DNA of 64,000 nucleotides from JAOPZW01 sp963788935. GTDB lineage: Bacteria > Actinomycetota > Thermoleophilia > Solirubrobacterales > Solirubrobacteraceae. The DNA lies in assembly GCA_963788935.1 (NCBI GenBank), contig CAWBIM010000002.1:1-64000 (forward strand), read 5' to 3'. Within the stretch, counting starts at the first letter, position 1. Each line of letters starts with the position of its first letter. The translations under genes were made by a program, and so were the position numbers. Shown piece by piece: positions 1 through 8,359 of this stretch. Under the pieces are notes generated by a model, which ran no database searches, was not told where the DNA came from, and worked only from the letters and a program-made list of their open reading frames with translations.

Positions 1-370
1 TCATCCGCCACGCAAGATGCCCCACGCCCAAGGCGCGGGTCGCGCAGCGCGTACGGCACCCCGCAGCGCGTACGGCACCCAGATACGAGCAGCCCGACCA
101 CAGCTTGGCCCTGCCGCACAACGGCACAGCATCCGCGCAGCCCACTCCCGGCGGGAGGGCGCCGAACCAGTCGCGCTTCCGCGCTGGACGCGAGAAGCAG
201 GCGCGTCCAAGGCCGCCGCACCGCGGTTGTAACGGACGAGCAGCAGCCATCGCCCGCGCACGATCGGTTCCCGCCTCGCTTCAGCATCCGCGGAGAGCAG
301 TAGCTGCCGGTGCGCTATCGCCTTCCACGCGACGCGCGCGCACGCCGGCGAGGTCGCGGGAGCGCCGCTC

Positions 371-390
371 GTCGCGCAAGCGCTAGTGCC
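371..390 (+). repeat. Short dispersed repeat, copy 1
   Basis: The sequence GTCGCGCAAGCGCTAGTGCC matches the scattered element with consensus near TCGCGCAAAGCG followed by ATAGTGGGC, with one base missing in the middle. It sits 23 bases before a second copy in the same orientation. Confidence 0.5.
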
Positions 391-413
391 GATCCCGTCG
401 CGCTGGCTGCCGG

Positions 414-437
414 AAATCGCGCGAAGCGATAGTGACC
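414..437 (+). repeat. Short dispersed repeat, copy 2
   Basis: The copy reads AAATCGCGCGAAGC then GATAGTGACC, one of the best matches to the element. It lies in gene-free DNA downstream of the DUF1835-like gene, which is on the opposite strand. Confidence 0.6.
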
Positions 438-545
438 TCGGGCCGGAGCGGACTGCTCGTTCTCGTCCAATGCGGCAGCGACGCAGGGGCGTCAAGAGCC
501 CGCAGGGGCACGCGAGGGCATGTGTGGATGCTTGGCCTGGATCGC

Positions 546-1541
546 CTAGTGCGCCGGTGGGAGGAGCTCGGGCTCGGTCGGGTTCCACCGCCACGTGTTC
601 TCGGGCGTGATGTGGGTGCCGCCGATCCAGCGGTCGATGCCCAGGAGTGCGACGCGGTCGGTTTCGGCGCGCAGCGTCGACTCGCCGGTTGGCGTCAGTC
701 GCAGCCGGGTCCGTGCGTATCGCTGGCCGTCGCCGAGCGGGGGCGGCGGAGGAAGTGGCTCGCCGCCGTCGGTCTCGAGGAGCCTGGTCTCTCCTTGGCC
801 CAGGGCCGAGAGGGCTTGGTAGAACCAGGTGTCACCGAGGAAGGGCGCCTCCTCGAGTCGCTGGGCTGCGACGAAGGCAGCAGGAGGCGTCTCTGCACCC
901 GCGGCGACCACGTTGAGGGCGGATCGTTCCGTCCGCGAGAGCCCGTCCGTCGACGCAGGGAACTCCTCGAGCAACCGCCGCAGCGCGCGCCCAAGAAACG
1001 GCAGGTGCACCGTCTCACGCAACCCCCACTCGGCCAGGCCCGTCGGCTCCGGCGCCTGAAGGGCGCTCCAGGCGTCCGCCGCCGCCCGGAGTGCCGCCGG
1101 TTGCGCCGGGCGCCGCGAGGGCCAGAGAGTCTCGAGCTCGCGGGCGGTCAGCTCGCCAAGACCGGCGAACGACGGCCGGCCGGGGAACGAGCCGATGACG
1201 ATCAGCTCGGGCGCGGCCGCGACGATGTGGGCGAGCGTGAGCACATCGAGGAGCTGGAGCTGGTCGTAGAGGTCGTGCTCGAACCACAGGACCACCCGGA
1301 CGCCGGCGCGCAGCGCCTCGAGCAACTGCGCGTCGCGCCGCTGGAGCGACGCCAGCACCGCCTGCCGATCGCCCCACCCGCACAGCGCGAGGAAGCCGGC
1401 GCGCGTCCGCAGCAGCTCCTGCCGCGGCAGTGCCGGCACCGGCCCCTCGTGAAGCGTGTCCTGCCACGACAGCACGGCGCCGCCAAGCGCCGTCTGGCGC
1501 AACGTGTTGCCCGCGCTCTCGCCGTTTGTGACGTGAAGCAG
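546..1541 (-). CDS. DUF1835 domain-containing protein
   Basis: The protein of about 330 residues begins LHVTNGESAG and continues through LSWQDTLHEGPVP, the typical opening of DUF1835 proteins. A middle segment reads VLWFEHDLYDQLQLLDVL, also characteristic. The C-terminal half contains a winged-helix-like stretch (LSRTERSALNVVAAGAE) and ends with IDRWIGGTHITPENTWRW. The molecular function of this family is not established. The start is unclear: the frame stays open upstream into the C-terminal end of the MerR-type gene and no ATG or GTG sits at the expected place. I put the start at a CTG at 1541; translation may be coupled to the upstream gene. The domain call is firm, the start is not. Confidence 0.7.
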   Translation of the reverse strand: MLHVTNGESAGNTLRQTALGGAVLSWQDTLHEGPVPALPRQELLRTRAGFLALCGWGDRQAVLASLQRRDAQLLEALRAGVRVVLWFEHDLYDQLQLLDVLTLAHIVAAAPELIVIGSFPGRPSFAGLGELTARELETLWPSRRPAQPAALRAAADAWSALQAPEPTGLAEWGLRETVHLPFLGRALRRLLEEFPASTDGLSRTERSALNVVAAGAETPPAAFVAAQRLEEAPFLGDTWFYQALSALGQGETRLLETDGGEPLPPPPPLGDGQRYARTRLRLTPTGESTLRAETDRVALLGIDRWIGGTHITPENTWRWNPTEPELLPPAH

Positions 1542-1559
1542 CGACGGCCGCTGCGTCGG

Positions 1560-1954
1560 GCCGCCGCCGCGGCGAGCAACGTACGCGGCGCCACAGGTGC
1601 AGTGATCGAGCGAGACACAGCCGCAGCCCACGACGCGCGCGAGCTCGCCCGCATCCGCCTCAGCGCCGCGATCCGTCCGTCGATCTGGTCGATCTTCGCT
1701 GCCATCCGCACCCGCAACGCCTCCGACGGCGCGCCAGAGCGGTGTGCCGCACGCACGTACTCATCGATCTCAGCCAGCGTGAACCCGACCGCCTGCGCGT
1801 CCTTGATCGCGCGCACGAACCGAACGGTCTCTCGCCGTAGCGGCGATGCCCGCTCGGAGCCCGCTCGGGCTCCGGCAACAGCCCGCGCCGCTCGTAGTAG
1901 CGCAGCGTCTCGACGTTCACCCCCGGCCCGCTCCGCGACCTCGCCGACTCTCAT
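1560..1954 (-). pseudogene. MerR-family regulator, split over three frames
   Basis: Three reading frames joined in order give a normal MerR-type regulator. The N-terminus MRVGEVAERAG is followed by NVETLRYYERRGLLPEPER and SGHRRYGER (winged HTH), then VRFVRAIKDAQAVGFTLAEI and a coiled-coil region. The C-terminus contains C-G-C-V-S-L-D-H-C-T-C-G, a cysteine cluster like those that bind metal in some MerR proteins. Shifts fall near 1920-1924 (a run of five C), about 1830, and about 1645. This is either a dead gene or a live one with sequence errors; the homopolymer position of the first shift favours errors. It diverges from the ArsR gene and directly precedes the DUF1835 gene on the same strand. 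Confidence 0.6.
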
Positions 1955-1970
1955 GCCGACGACTGTAAAC

Positions 1971-1986
1971 CCGTACCCAGCTACGG
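1971..1986. promoter_or_regulatory. Inverted repeat, possible MerR operator
   Basis: CCGTA-CCCAGC-TACGG is a perfect 5-6-5 inverted repeat 16 bases upstream of the MerR-type start codon, in the intergenic region shared with the divergent ArsR gene. MerR regulators normally bind dyads of this kind inside their own promoters, so autoregulation is plausible. This is inference from position and symmetry. Confidence 0.45.
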
Positions 1987-2069
1987 AATCAGGCCCACAA
2001 ACGCGTCGCTACAGCGACGGCGCACTGATCGCGCCAACCACACTGGGCGACCTGGGCCTTGCCAGACAC

Positions 2070-2085
2070 GTAACACAGTCGTTAC
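2070..2085. promoter_or_regulatory. Inverted repeat, possible ArsR operator
   Basis: GTAAC-ACAGTC-GTTAC is a perfect 5-6-5 inverted repeat ending 9 bases before the GTG start of the ArsR gene. It is unusually AT-rich for the region. ArsR-type repressors usually bind such dyads over their own promoter; the closeness to the start suggests a very short leader. Confidence 0.5.
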
Positions 2086-2094
2086 ATTTCTCTG

Positions 2095-2457
2095 GTGGAC
2101 GACGTGGCGGCGGCGATCGCCGACCCGGTGCGGCGAGACATCCTGGTGATGCTGCGCGATCAGCGCCTCGCCGCAGGGCAGATCGCCGCGCGATTCGCGA
2201 TCAGCCGGCCCGCCGTCAGCCGGCATCTGCGGGTGCTGCGGGAAAGCGGCCTGGTCCGCGACCATATCGTCGGCCGTCAACGCTTCTACGAGCTGGACGC
2301 GTCGCAGTTCGCCGGCCTGATCGAGTGGCTCGACCAGTTCACCCTGGCCGCGAGCTGGCAGCGTCGCCTCGACGCACTGGAGACCGAGGTCCATCGCACC
2401 CGTCGCGAGCGCCGCCGGCGCGGCACGGCGGATCAACCACGGGAGAACACGGCATGA
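2095..2457 (+). CDS. ArsR-family winged-helix regulator
   Basis: This is a 120-residue protein of typical ArsR size. It opens with IADPVRRDILVMLRDQRL and has the recognition helix region FAISRPAVSRHLRVLRESGL, followed by the wing GRQRFYELD. No cysteine metal site is visible, which fits the ArsR subgroup that pairs with SRPBCC proteins rather than metal sensors. The start is GTG at 2095. The stop overlaps the next start as ATGA at 2454-2457, so the two genes are translationally coupled. The inverted repeat at 2070-2085 is a likely autoregulatory site. Ligand unknown. Confidence 0.85.
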   Translation: MDDVAAAIADPVRRDILVMLRDQRLAAGQIAARFAISRPAVSRHLRVLRESGLVRDHIVGRQRFYELDASQFAGLIEWLDQFTLAASWQRRLDALETEVHRTRRERRRRGTADQPRENTA

Positions 2458-2957
2458 CCAACCCACCCGGCGGCCAACTCGTCAAGACCGCCGACGGCAA
2501 CGAACTCGTCGTCAGCCGCACATTCCGGGCGCCCATAGAGGACGTGTGGGCGAGCGTCACGGAACCCGACCGCACCGCCCGATGGTTCGGAACGTGGAAA
2601 GGTGATGCCGCCCCCGGCCGCATGATCAAGGTGCAGATGGGCTTCGAGGATCAGGCACCGTGGCTCGACAAGCGCATCGACGCGTGCGACCCACCACGGC
2701 GACTGGCCCTGTCTAACGAGTCCGGCGACATGCGGATCGAGTTGCTGCTGTCGCACAGCGAGGGTGTGACCGAACTCCGGCTCGTGCACCACCTCGACCC
2801 CACCGACGAGATCGGCGAATACGGTCCCGGCTGGGAGTACTACCTGGACATGCTGGTGGCGGCGCGGGGGGACCTCCCCACACCGCTCTTCGCCGACTAC
2901 TACCCGGCCATGAAGCGGTACTACGAAGCGTTGGCTACCCAGACCGACCCAGCGTGA
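2454..2957 (+). CDS. SRPBCC/AHSA1-like domain protein
   Basis: The 167-residue protein belongs to the START-like SRPBCC (AHSA1/activator of Hsp90 ATPase C-terminal) fold. Visible signatures are VVSRTFRAPIEDVWASVTEP near residues 19-38, followed by TARWFGTW and, towards the C-terminus, GWEYYLDMLVAA. These small cytoplasmic proteins have a hydrophobic ligand cavity; their substrate is generally unknown. It forms an overlapping two-gene operon with the ArsR regulator, a very common pairing in actinobacteria. No frameshift or odd residue is seen. Confidence 0.85.
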   Translation: MTNPPGGQLVKTADGNELVVSRTFRAPIEDVWASVTEPDRTARWFGTWKGDAAPGRMIKVQMGFEDQAPWLDKRIDACDPPRRLALSNESGDMRIELLLSHSEGVTELRLVHHLDPTDEIGEYGPGWEYYLDMLVAARGDLPTPLFADYYPAMKRYYEALATQTDPA

Positions 2958-3062
2958 CCTTGCCGGCCCCTGGCGCCGCGTCGACCCGCCACGCCGCGTG
3001 TCTCGGGGCACGTGCGGGGCCGTGGAAGCCGCGCCACGTCGGAGCCGGGTCGGCCGGCCGAG

Positions 3063-3242
3063 CTAGCCTGTTGGAGGCGGTGGCACGCTAGACGAACGGC
3101 GTGCCTCATTCTTCGCGCGAAGCTCGGCGAGCGCGCGATCTCGTCGGCCCGCGCGAGACCGTTCAATGGCGTCATCGAGCTCGCGCGAGCGGCGTGCGGC
3201 GGCCTCCTCGAACCCGTCAGGCTTGTCGCGATGAGTCGGCAT
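3063..3242 (-). CDS. Small charged hypothetical protein
   Basis: A 59-residue reading frame starting MPTHRDKPDGFEEAAARRSR, then a run of alternating acidic and basic residues predicted helical, ending in PPPPTG. The balanced E/D and R/K content is unlike the arginine-only chance frames of this region. An upstream in-frame ATG two codons earlier is also possible. I do not recognise a family and cannot exclude a chance frame. Confidence 0.4.
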   Translation of the reverse strand: MPTHRDKPDGFEEAAARRSRELDDAIERSRAGRRDRALAELRAKNEARRSSSVPPPPTG

Positions 3243-3283
3243 GATCACTTGATCGGTCGAGGCGATTCGCGCTTGACGTGGGA

Positions 3284-3303
3284 TTGCCCACTATCGCGCA
3301 AAG
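3284..3303 (-). repeat. Short dispersed repeat, inverted copy
   Basis: Read on the minus strand this gives CTTTGCGCGATAGTGGGCAA, matching the GCGATAGTGGGC tail of the dispersed element. It lies between the small hypothetical gene and the RNase H-like gene. Confidence 0.5.
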
Positions 3304-3423
3304 GAGCACTCGCCGCGGGCCTGTCTAGTTCGGTAGCCCAGCGAGGCGTGCCGCGGAGACTTGCGCTGGGTGGGTGTCTTCGGGCCCGTCGGAGATCTCC
3401 TGTGCCGGTGTGCACCGCTGCGC

Positions 3424-3879
3424 TCAGCGACCAAGAAGCGCTTTGGTTGCAAGTGCGTCCGCTTCGGCATTCCATTTTCGCGGGACCCACGAAATCCTGA
3501 TGTTGGGAAACTCCTGGAGCAGGGAGCACGCTTCAGTGTGCAGGGGTCTCAGGTGCTCCTTGCCAACCTTCGCGCGACCGTTTACCTGGTCGACCACGAG
3601 CTCCGAGTCAAGGAACACCCGGAGGCGTTGGATTCCGCGACTGCGGGCGAGCTTGAGTCCTTCGATGAGAGCCCGACATTCCGCAACGGTGTTGATCGCG
3701 GGTCCGATCCGTTCGGAGATCTCGGCAATTGGGTGACTGTCGGGGTCCCTGAGGACGACTCCGATCGCACCTTGAGCTGGATTGTCGGTGGTCCCGGCGC
3801 CTGAACCGTCTGCATGCAGTAGGTAGTTGTGCTTCGACGGCTCCGGCTGGTCGCCTTCGTGCGTTTCGGGCACCGGCAC
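3424..3879 (-). CDS. RNase HI family protein
   Basis: The 151-residue protein has the RNase H fold core with all four expected acidic positions: D24 in HADGSGAG, E67 in VAECRALIEG, D91 in FLDSELVV and D141 in NAEADALAT. This is the short family related to the N-terminal domain of mycobacterial bifunctional RNase H proteins, expected to cleave RNA in RNA-DNA hybrids. The C-terminal phosphatase domain found in some relatives is absent. A 20-residue N-terminal extension rich in E, H and P precedes the domain. It stands alone, with the dispersed repeat downstream and a long gene-free stretch upstream. Confidence 0.85.
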   Translation of the reverse strand: MPVPETHEGDQPEPSKHNYLLHADGSGAGTTDNPAQGAIGVVLRDPDSHPIAEISERIGPAINTVAECRALIEGLKLARSRGIQRLRVFLDSELVVDQVNGRAKVGKEHLRPLHTEACSLLQEFPNIRISWVPRKWNAEADALATKALLGR

Positions 3880-4734
3880 GGAGCCAGGCTACCTCGTCGA
3901 GGAGCGCTGAAGGTGGCCAATGTTCGACGTCATGTGAGCCATGGGTCGTTGTGCGAGGAGCTCGCCGGCGGCGACGGGAACGGCGCGGACAGAGCGCCGC
4001 GTTGCGAGCGCTCGATTTCGCCCCAGTGCGAGCGCCCGACTCCCGGTCCGCGACGCGCCCGCTGCGGACGAGGAGCAGGGCGTCTCGCGTGACGCCGCCC
4101 TCGCTCCTGTAAATCGCGCAAAGCGGTATTGGGCTGGCTCCGCGGCCTGGGTCATCCATGCAATGGCCAGCGGCATCGAACCGTCATGGTCGCCTACATG
4201 GGAGCACGGCCACGGCCCGTTTCAATCTTCTCACTCGTAAACGCAGATTCGCGCCCCGCGGGGACCTTTGGCGCCCTGCAAACGGACCGCGCAGATCTCC
4301 ACGAGCCAGTGGGTCGCGCGGGCCCGTAGCGCGTACTAGCGGCTGCGACCGGTCGGCGTTACGCTCTGCCCTCGTCCAGCGGTCAGGAAGGCTCGATTGA
4401 CCGATGTCCGCCGATGGCCACGCGAGCGCCGCTCCCGGCGCACCGCGTACGTATTCACGCGGTCGGTCGCGTTCAGGGCAGAGGACGTCCTGGACGACTA
4501 TCTGCTGCAAGGATCATTTCGTTGCTACGAGCATCCTCTCGAGAGAGCAGGAGCCGGTTCTGCGAGTCGTTGGTCCACGGAAGCGGGCGCGACAGCGTTC
4601 ACGACGCGGGCGAACCTCGAGGATGGGCCCGCGCCGAACCGCACGAAAAGCAGACCGCTTGCGCCCTTGATCTTCAGGGTCGATGGAGACACACGGAGTC
4701 GACAGTCGAAGTCGAGAGGAGGCAGTAACAACTA
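3880..4734. other. Gene-free stretch with one repeat copy
   Basis: No reading frame on either strand looks like a real protein. The last 200 bases are less GC-rich and lead to a good ribosome binding site at 4719-4725 for the next gene. The only element noted is the dispersed repeat copy at 4111-4134. Confidence 0.45.
4111..4134 (+). repeat. Short dispersed repeat, near-consensus copy
   Basis: AAATCGCGCAAAGC then GGTATTGGGC, one of the two longest matches to the element. It lies alone in the gene-free stretch. Confidence 0.65.
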
Positions 4735-5688
4735 ATGGGCAAGCGCCCCGTAGCGCCGAAGAGCCGCAGATCGGGACCATGGCGCATCACCTACCTACTC
4801 GCGGCGATCGCCCTTACGCTGTTAGCGCTAGGGATCACCGGATGGGGCGTGTGGGTCGTAGCATCAGATACCTCGGAGACAAGCCGACCGTTGGACTACG
4901 AGGCGAGCCTAAAGCACTCGTTCTTTATGGGGACTGATCACCCGCAGGAGTTGACAAAAGTCCGCTTCTTTGCCGGAAGCCCCAAGCTGCGCTTTCTCGT
5001 GGGCGATAGCAAGGTGCTCATTGGCGCTGTCGATATGGAGATCCAGCACTTTCGTACGGAAGGCGTGACCCCTGCGATCATCGTGCGCCTCCCCAAAGAA
5101 GCGAGGATTACCGATTTCCGCCCGTCGGACGCCCGCGAGTTTGGTAACGGTCAATTTTTTTCTTCTTGGGGTGTGTCTGACACGGTGAGGGCGGGAGCAA
5201 GGTACGTCACGATCACGTTGCCCGATGAGGTTAAGCAGAAGGACACGGCTCACGCGGCGGACAACGCCCAAGCCACCTTAAAGTTTGAGGTGCCAACATT
5301 CGGCGGACTACGCCGCATCGACCGATCGAGCTGGCTGTTTCGTATGCTTTATGTCAGAGTGCCCGAGGATCATTTCAGCCCGCTCCCGCGCAACGGCGCT
5401 CTCATCCAGGTAGCGCCGAGTAAAGATCATGCCTCGCTCGAGGATTTCTCGCCGGACATCGCTCCTGTTGCGCGGCAGGATCCGTTCGAGGGATGGTTGG
5501 TGACGAGGTCGCCGAGTGCAACCGAGTACCGGGTCACGGCGGTAGACGACCGGGAGAGGGTCCTCACTGACATCAGTAAGCAGGCCCTCTGGGTGGTGCT
5601 CGGGTTTGCTTTGGGCGTGCTACTGCCGTTCGCGTGGAAACGCGGTTGGCCCTCGTCGGCCGATCAAACACCCGGGGCAGACGCTTGA
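4735..5688 (+). CDS. Hypothetical protein with two membrane segments
   Basis: The 317-residue protein has an N-terminal membrane segment (ITYLLAAIALTLLALGIT, about residues 18-45) after a basic tail, a large extracytoplasmic domain of about 240 residues, and a second membrane segment near the C-terminus (ALWVVLGFALGVLLPFAW) followed by a short basic cytoplasmic end. The middle domain is rich in beta-type segments (RYVTITLPDE, ATLKFEVPTF) with no motif I recognise. A GGAGG ribosome binding site lies about 10 bases before the ATG. Base composition is visibly less GC-rich than the neighbours, suggesting horizontal acquisition. No operon partner. Confidence 0.75.
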   Translation: MGKRPVAPKSRRSGPWRITYLLAAIALTLLALGITGWGVWVVASDTSETSRPLDYEASLKHSFFMGTDHPQELTKVRFFAGSPKLRFLVGDSKVLIGAVDMEIQHFRTEGVTPAIIVRLPKEARITDFRPSDAREFGNGQFFSSWGVSDTVRAGARYVTITLPDEVKQKDTAHAADNAQATLKFEVPTFGGLRRIDRSSWLFRMLYVRVPEDHFSPLPRNGALIQVAPSKDHASLEDFSPDIAPVARQDPFEGWLVTRSPSATEYRVTAVDDRERVLTDISKQALWVVLGFALGVLLPFAWKRGWPSSADQTPGADA

Positions 5689-6595
5689 GCCGATGAGCGT
5701 CTAACGGTCAGCGTTATCGACACGCGGCGCTCGGGCCTGAGCCCGGTCGATGCCCGGCACGCCGTGGGATCCGCCGGCTACGCGTGGACGCGCCGAGCCC
5801 GGGAGGGGCATCTCGGTGCGTGCCAGTTGCTAGGCAGCCCGCTGGTTCGTCGACGCGTGTCGGTACTGCGCGTTCGCACATTCGGGTCTCGGCACGTTGC
5901 GCTGAACGCGTCCGAAGCGCTCCAATCTCGGGGGCGTCGAGCGTCGCGGGCCCAATCGTCGACGCTCGCTATCGCACTATCGGCGCGGGCCGGCTCCTCC
6001 CCGCGTCATTGGGACTCAGCGGTAGCGCGCGGCGTCCTTCTGCCTGGACTCGTCGCAATGCGCTGTCGCGTCCGCGTGTTGCCGCAGCACGACGACTCAA
6101 TCCCGCGGCTATTGCATCCGCGTGTTAGGAGGGGCGCGGCCCCGCGGCGGCTCCGAAAGCTGGTCGGCGAGCTCCGCCTGGCATCGGCGCAGCAGCACCA
6201 CCGCGGCCGCGGTTGCTTCACCATGGACGGCGCCAGTCGCGGGCCTCGTCAGGTAACGCCCCGAAGCATGACGGCATCGCGCAGCGGCCCGTCCGGCTCG
6301 CCGCGTGCAGCGACCGCAACGCGAACGACGTGTGGGAGGCTCGAGCTCCTCCGAGGAGAGCACGCATGCGCTCTCGCTCGTCGGCGGTCAGTCCTCGGTG
6401 GCCGGTGACGCCGCTCGCCCCGCTTGCCGACCCGACAAACCTGACACGCCTTCCTCGCAGTCGTCAGTGACGTCATTCAGCGTTGGACGTCACCACCTGA
6501 ACGCCGACCGGGTCCAGCTGACTCCCATTCGCGCCAGGCAGCAACGCACTCGCGCAAACGCGCGCGCGGCGGGTTAGGCGGAGGCGGGCAAGCGA
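5689..6595. other. Gene-free stretch
   Basis: About 900 bases without a convincing gene. Open frames are arginine-rich and lack recognisable domains. On the minus strand near 6110-6400 there is a faintly protein-like segment (ELADQLSEPPRG), but I cannot tie it to a family. It may be eroded coding DNA. Confidence 0.4.
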
Positions 6596-7144
6596 TCAGC
6601 TCGCGGCGAGATTCGCGGCGATCACGATCTCGATCTCGTCGCGGACCTTGAGCGCGCCCATGAGCCCGCGGTAGGGCTTGATGCCCCAGCCGCTCTGCGT
6701 CACGGGAATCGTGGCGCTGATGGCGCCGCCGTCCTCCACGCTCAGCTGCGCGGCCAGCGGCCGGGTGCTGCCGGCCATCGACAGTTCGCCGTCGACCATG
6801 AGCCGGCGGCCGTCGTCGGCAGGCAGCACGCCGCTGGCGCGGAACTGGATGGGGTTGCCGCCGAGGATCTTCTCGTCGATGTTCTTGCGGATCTCGAGGC
6901 GGTCCTTGTCCGTCAGCGGCTTGACCCCGCGCAGGCCTTCACGGATCTCTAGCGAGCGCGGGTCGGCGTTCAGCTCCACCGCCCAGCCGGCGGGCTCGTC
7001 GGCGACCGTGACCGTCGCGTCCCAACGCGTCACGTCGATGATCAGGTCGTGGCCGGCCTTCGCGGCCAGGCCCTCGCGGTAGGTCCTGACCTGCAGCGAC
7101 GCATTGCCGGGGCCGAGGCTGTGGGTGCCCGTGGGAAGAGCCAT
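6596..7144 (-). CDS. YceI-family protein
   Basis: The 182-residue protein has the YceI-like lipocalin-fold pattern: it starts with GTHSLGPGNASLQVRTYREG, then KAGHDLIIDVTRWDATVTV, a region of positions matching the usual strand-turn order, and ends with VRDEIEIVIAANL. YceI proteins bind polyisoprenoid or similar lipids. Most are secreted, but no signal peptide is visible here, so this one probably stays in the cytoplasm. It is a single gene on the minus strand. A second, unrelated-looking YceI paralogue lies at 55,129-55,710. Confidence 0.8.
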   Translation of the reverse strand: MALPTGTHSLGPGNASLQVRTYREGLAAKAGHDLIIDVTRWDATVTVADEPAGWAVELNADPRSLEIREGLRGVKPLTDKDRLEIRKNIDEKILGGNPIQFRASGVLPADDGRRLMVDGELSMAGSTRPLAAQLSVEDGGAISATIPVTQSGWGIKPYRGLMGALKVRDEIEIVIAANLAAS

Positions 7145-7254
7145 ACGACGGACGCTACCGCCCGCAGGAGCTCCGCGACGCCTCGCGAGGTGTCTAGGCT
7201 GCGTGACGCTCAGAGGCGCCCGGGCCGCCTCGCGCCACGTGAAAAGGTGCCCTC

Positions 7255-7500
7255 ATGGCCGATCGGATCGAGCTGGTGCTGCGACCGAAGCCGGACGTCG
7301 CGCGCCTCGACGAGAAGACCGCAGCGCGCATCGGCCACGTCGCGCGCGCCGATACGGTCGATCTTGTCGACGGCGGGGCAGTGTTCGGCTTCTCGACTCC
7401 GGCGCGGGACAGCGCCGCCGTGCGCGGCAATGTCGAGCTCGCCGCCCGGTTTGAGCTGGGCGCGCACTGGCACACCCGCTACGAGCTGATCGCTCAATAG
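7255..7500 (+). CDS. Small hypothetical protein
   Basis: An 81-residue frame starting MADRIELVLRPKPDVARLDE, with alternating hydrophobic strands and a helix (KTAARIGHVARADTVDLV). A purine-rich AAAAGG lies 8 bases before the ATG. Residue composition is balanced and the frame ends cleanly. I do not recognise a family. It diverges from the YceI gene and converges with the next small gene. Confidence 0.5.
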   Translation: MADRIELVLRPKPDVARLDEKTAARIGHVARADTVDLVDGGAVFGFSTPARDSAAVRGNVELAARFELGAHWHTRYELIAQ

Positions 7501-7660
7501 CACGCCATCGGCACTGCCGGCCAGCCTGAGCCTGTCGCACACGCACCCGCGCGCCCCGACAAGGTCGCTCGGCCGCGGCCAGGCCGGATCCGAGTGTCGC
7601 CTCTCCGCGCAAGGCAGTAGCCGGCCAAGTCCTGTCCGGCTGGTTCGAGCTCGGTCGGGA

Positions 7661-7930
7661 CTACAGCCCCTGCAACGGCCGATTCGTGGGTTCCACACGG
7701 ATCCACTCGGCCCTGTCCTGCCATTCGCGGTCGAGGACCTCGCGAATACCTACGGCCGCCGCGTCGTTGGGCTGTTGGTCGATCGCGATGTCTATGCGAC
7801 CATGTTCATCGGGCTCACTCACAACGACGGAGTTCAGCCAGTCTCTGAGGTACGCGTAAACGCGGGCGGCCTCGCCAGGCCGACTGACCGAGACCAAGAC
7901 CCGGTTGAAGTTGGTGTCGTAGAACGGCAT
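7661..7930 (-). CDS. Small hypothetical protein
   Basis: An 89-residue frame starting MPFYDTNFNRVLVSVSRPGE, followed by an amphipathic helix (AARVYAYLRDWLNSVVV) and an acidic middle, ending in RPLQGL. The frame is open further upstream, but the sequence before this ATG reads like a decayed SnoaL-type fragment in another frame. A weak copy of the dispersed repeat lies downstream at about 7611-7625. Family unknown. Confidence 0.5.
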   Translation of the reverse strand: MPFYDTNFNRVLVSVSRPGEAARVYAYLRDWLNSVVVSEPDEHGRIDIAIDQQPNDAAAVGIREVLDREWQDRAEWIRVEPTNRPLQGL

Positions 7931-7983
7931 TCTCGCACCGTACCTGCACCGAACGTCGAAGGCGATTGTGCGTCGAGGGGGGA

Positions 7984-8043
7984 CACCGCATCGATGTTGC
8001 CGGCGTCGATCTCCGCATAGAACCGCCGGATCAGCGCCTTGTT
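7984..8043 (-). pseudogene. SnoaL/NTF2-like N-terminal remnant
   Basis: Twenty codons on the minus strand read NKALIRRFYAEIDAGNIDAV, the standard opening helix of SnoaL-like proteins. The rest of the domain is missing: the frame runs into unrelated sequence and the next small gene. I read this as the stub of a deleted gene. Confidence 0.5.
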
Positions 8044-8142
8044 TCCGCGGCGTCCACGGCATGCCTCCCGTGCCAACGTCCATGGTCGACCCCGACCATA
8101 CACGCGGTCTTCAATGCGACAGGAAACCGGCGGCAGTCCCCC

Positions 8143-8169
8143 ATATCGCGCGCATTGCGATCGTCAGCG
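8143..8169 (+). repeat. Short dispersed repeat, divergent copy
   Basis: ATATCGCGCGCATTGCGATC followed by GTCAGCG matches the variant of the element that carries CATTGCGAT in the centre, as at 14,351. It lies upstream of the methyltransferase gene. Confidence 0.45.
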
Positions 8170-8359
8170 CGACCGGACGAGACGGCTCCTCCTCGCGCGA
8201 AGCGCCGGCGCGCCGACCGATTTCAGACGGCCATATCAGTCCGACTCATCGCGCGCGCAGCGGTAGCCCTCGCGGTTGGCGGAAAGCCGAGCCGTCCACG
8301 GAGGCGCTCATCGAGCAGATCGGCATGGGTTTCGAGGCAGGTGATGCTATTGCTGGGGC

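Larger units (their letters stand above)
1..545. other. No supported gene; two repeat copies
   Basis: I see no reading frame with convincing protein character here. The long open frames on both strands are arginine/alanine/proline-rich, as expected by chance in GC-rich DNA. The only structure I can name is the tandem pair of short dispersed repeats at 371-390 and 414-437. Confidence 0.5.

Noticed and set aside
432..2453. Long open plus-strand frame of over 670 codons before the SRPBCC start
   Set aside because: It is arginine-rich, antisense to the DUF1835 and MerR-type genes, and has no protein signature; GC-rich DNA produces such frames by chance.
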